NCBI GenBank assembly: GCA_030830465.1
Contig: JAURMY010000050.1
Coordinates: forward strand, 1-7,436
Direction: 5' to 3'
Length of the DNA: 7,436 bases
Source: Alphaproteobacteria bacterium
Lineage (GTDB): Bacteria > Pseudomonadota > Alphaproteobacteria > Rhodobacterales > Rhodobacteraceae
The notes beneath the pieces were generated by a model, which was given only the letters and a program-made list of their open reading frames with translations, had not been told where the DNA came from and ran no database searches. Each line of letters starts with the position of its first letter. Within the stretch, counting starts at the first letter, position 1. Of this stretch, positions 6,502 through 7,436 are shown in pieces. The translations under genes and the position numbers were made by a program.

Positions 6502-6864
6502 CTATCTGCGCTGTTCCAACCGGTTGTGCGGGGCGCGTATTGAGGAGACTTTGCCCGCTTTGTCATAGGTTTGCGTCGCGGCGTTGCCGGTCATGACATC
6601 GGTCATGAATTGCCGGGCCGCAGCGATTCCGTCCTGTGCGGCCGTCAGCAATCGGGCGTTCCGCGCGGCATGATCCCTTATCATTCTAAGGTCTTCGGGC
6701 CGTGTTGCGCCCGGTTCGTTCTGGAGTTCCAGGGTCAGTCCGGTGATCAGATCGGCCAAAGCGGCCAACTGATCGAAACGCCCGGATTTCAGGGCATCCC
6801 GCTCTGCCTCCAGCGCCTTCAAAAGCAAACTGACAGGCCGGGCGTTCACATTACTTTGCGTCAT
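6502..6864 (-). CDS. flgN: FlgN-like flagellar protein, 120 aa
   Basis: This is a probable export chaperone of the FlgN type, which in other bacteria binds the hook-filament junction proteins FlgK and FlgL in the cytoplasm before export. The protein is soluble, with no signal peptide, and is mainly helical with a long heptad-rich N-terminal half (LLLKALEAERDALKSGRFDQ, then LAALADLITGLTLEL). This LxxLLxxExxALxxGdxxxLxxL pattern is the usual FlgN look. The C-terminus is basic (RAPHNRLEQRR). It is shorter than the typical 140-160 residues. Its ATG lies inside the end of flgJ (14-base overlap), with a GGGGGG run upstream as ribosome-binding site, so the two are co-translated. Assignment rests on the helical pattern and context; a general FlgN-like label is safer than a proven function. 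Confidence 0.65.
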   Translation of the reverse strand: MTQSNVNARPVSLLLKALEAERDALKSGRFDQLAALADLITGLTLELQNEPGATRPEDLRMIRDHAARNARLLTAAQDGIAAARQFMTDVMTGNAATQTYDKAGKVSSIRAPHNRLEQRR

Positions 6865-7144
6865 CGCCGGCCCCCCGCATCAGCGCTTGGAAAATATGTT
6901 CAGACAGGCCAAATCCGCCGGCCTTGACGATCTGTTCGGCCTGCAGGTTGACAATAAAGGACGAAAAACCGTCCTCACCCGCGCCGCCGTTGAAGCTTTC
7001 GCGGCTTTTCCCGAAGCCGGCGGATTTCAACATTTCCGCGATAAACCCAGCCTCCAGCTTGTCTGCCGCGGCCCGAAGATCAGCCGCCTGTTTTGGATTG
7101 CGCCCGGTTGGGGCGGGTGCTGTCAGTTGAACGGGTTGCGTCAT
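6851..7144 (-). CDS. flgJ: Rod-binding protein FlgJ, short form (no muramidase domain)
   Basis: This is a rod-capping or rod-assembly protein of the periplasm, 97 residues long. It carries only the Rod-binding domain (family PF10135), about residues 20-95: LRAAADKLEAGFIAEMLKSA, a glycine-rich loop (FNGGAGEDGFSSF), then AEQIVKAGGFGLSEHIFQAL. The lysozyme-like domain found in enterobacterial FlgJ is absent, as is usual in alphaproteobacteria, so a separate enzyme must open the peptidoglycan. There is no signal peptide; export through the flagellar apparatus is expected. The ATG at 7144 is preceded only by a weak GAGACAGG. The gene overlaps flgN by 14 bases and diverges from the probable fliK across 113 bases. 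Confidence 0.85.
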   Translation of the reverse strand: MTQPVQLTAPAPTGRNPKQAADLRAAADKLEAGFIAEMLKSAGFGKSRESFNGGAGEDGFSSFIVNLQAEQIVKAGGFGLSEHIFQALMRGAGDDAK

Positions 7145-7190
7145 CGCCTGTCTCGGATTTGGAAAACTTTTCTGAATTTCAGGCTTGCGG

Positions 7191-7205
7191 GTAAATATTT
7201 CGTAA
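7191..7205. promoter_or_regulatory. Weak CtrA-like box between flgJ and fliK
   Basis: Read on the - strand this is TTAC-N7-TTAC, two mismatches from TTAA-N7-TTAA. It lies near the middle of the 113-base divergent gap, where it could serve both flgJ-flgN and fliK. Two small palindromes flank it: CTGAATTTCAG at 7172-7182 and TTTCAGAAA at 7210-7218. The match is weak on its own. Confidence 0.2.
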
Positions 7206-7257
7206 TGAGTTTCAGAAATTGTTTGAGGGCCGCAAACAGAACGTGAAGGGCACGAAA

Positions 7258-7436
7258 ATGGATCTACTGGCGTCGCTAACCGCGCGAACCCCCGTGCCGG
7301 AGGGTAAAGCGGTGGCGCAGAAAAAACCGGCAGGCCCCGGCCTTGTGACGAAAGGCGCGGGATTTTCGAAGGTTTTGTCCGCGCAAACCGTCGATGTTGC
7401 CGCCAATGGCGAACCGGTGAAACCTGTCGCGCCGGA
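7258..7436 (+). CDS. fliK: Probable flagellar hook-length control protein FliK (3' partial)
   Basis: The frame from the ATG at 7258 is open to the window edge (59 codons plus 2 bases). It starts MDLLASLTARTPVPEGKAVA and continues with GFSKVLSAQTVDVAANGEP. The visible part is rich in alanine, proline, lysine and valine and looks disordered, as FliK N-termini are; the diagnostic C-terminal domain lies outside. GAAGGG sits 8 bases before the start. A divergent neighbour of flgJ in Rhodobacteraceae flagellar clusters is commonly fliK followed by flgD (remembered context), which is the main basis for the name. It could be another low-complexity flagellar protein. Confidence 0.5.
   Translation, partial: MDLLASLTARTPVPEGKAVAQKKPAGPGLVTKGAGFSKVLSAQTVDVAANGEPVKPVAP

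Noticed and set aside
6571..7246. Two + strand open frames of about 118 codons opposite flgN and flgJ
   Set aside because: flgJ has a clear Rod-binding domain and flgN a coherent helical pattern on the - strand; the + frames show no family features.
6140..7260. Invertible DNA segment (phase-variation switch) containing fliC, flgN and flgJ
   Set aside because: No inverted repeats were seen at the two ends, no invertase gene is present, and flipping the segment back would not restore either flgE or fliC.
1..7436. CRISPR array, tRNA or rRNA gene, transposase or insertion-sequence ends
   Set aside because: No regularly spaced repeats, no tRNA-like cloverleaf and no transposase-like protein or terminal inverted repeats were seen.

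Overview
The window looks like a chromosomal segment of an alphaproteobacterium, most likely a marine Rhodobacteraceae (Roseobacter-type) strain. The base composition is moderately high in GC. The evidence is a membrane urate oxidase with a fused cytochrome c domain and a flagellar gene set whose protein sequences have the Rhodobacteraceae style: a short FlgJ without a muramidase domain, a FlgN-like protein, an MSSILTN-type flagellin start, and a MotB with a divergent OmpA domain. The placement rests on remembered family features, not on a search.

Left part (1-3840, all + strand): the 3' three quarters of puuD (urate hydroxylase with a C-terminal CxxCH cytochrome c domain) is followed 47 bases later by a 761-aa MMPL/RND-superfamily exporter that starts at TTG. 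This exporter overlaps by 4 bases a 170-aa exported protein of unknown function. The last two form a translationally coupled pair.

Right part (3841-7436): flagellar genes. motB and flgE are on the + strand, each behind its own short intergenic region. flgJ and flgN are on the - strand with overlapping ends, and flgN is followed by a 224-base leader and the first 44 codons of a flagellin gene (fliC). A probable fliK start runs off the right edge on the + strand, divergent from flgJ. Near-consensus CtrA-type boxes (TTAA-N7-TTAA) lie upstream of motB, flgE and fliC, and a weaker one lies between flgJ and fliK. This fits CtrA-linked flagellar control in this group but is unproven.

The most striking feature is a head-on gene-gene junction at about 6146-6150. 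The + strand flgE sequence is normal up to ...IIQTV, a few residues short of the usual FlgE end. It then runs directly into the antisense strand of a flagellin 5' end. The flgE reading frame continues through antisense fliC and its leader and gains about 91 unrelated residues; fliC is cut after codon 44 and stops two codons later. Hook protein and flagellin are therefore both damaged by one breakpoint, and the genes normally expected between them (flgK, flgL and so on) are absent here. A deletion, a larger inversion or a chimeric assembly could each explain this; sequence alone cannot decide. No RNA genes, CRISPR array, insertion sequence or transposase was seen.
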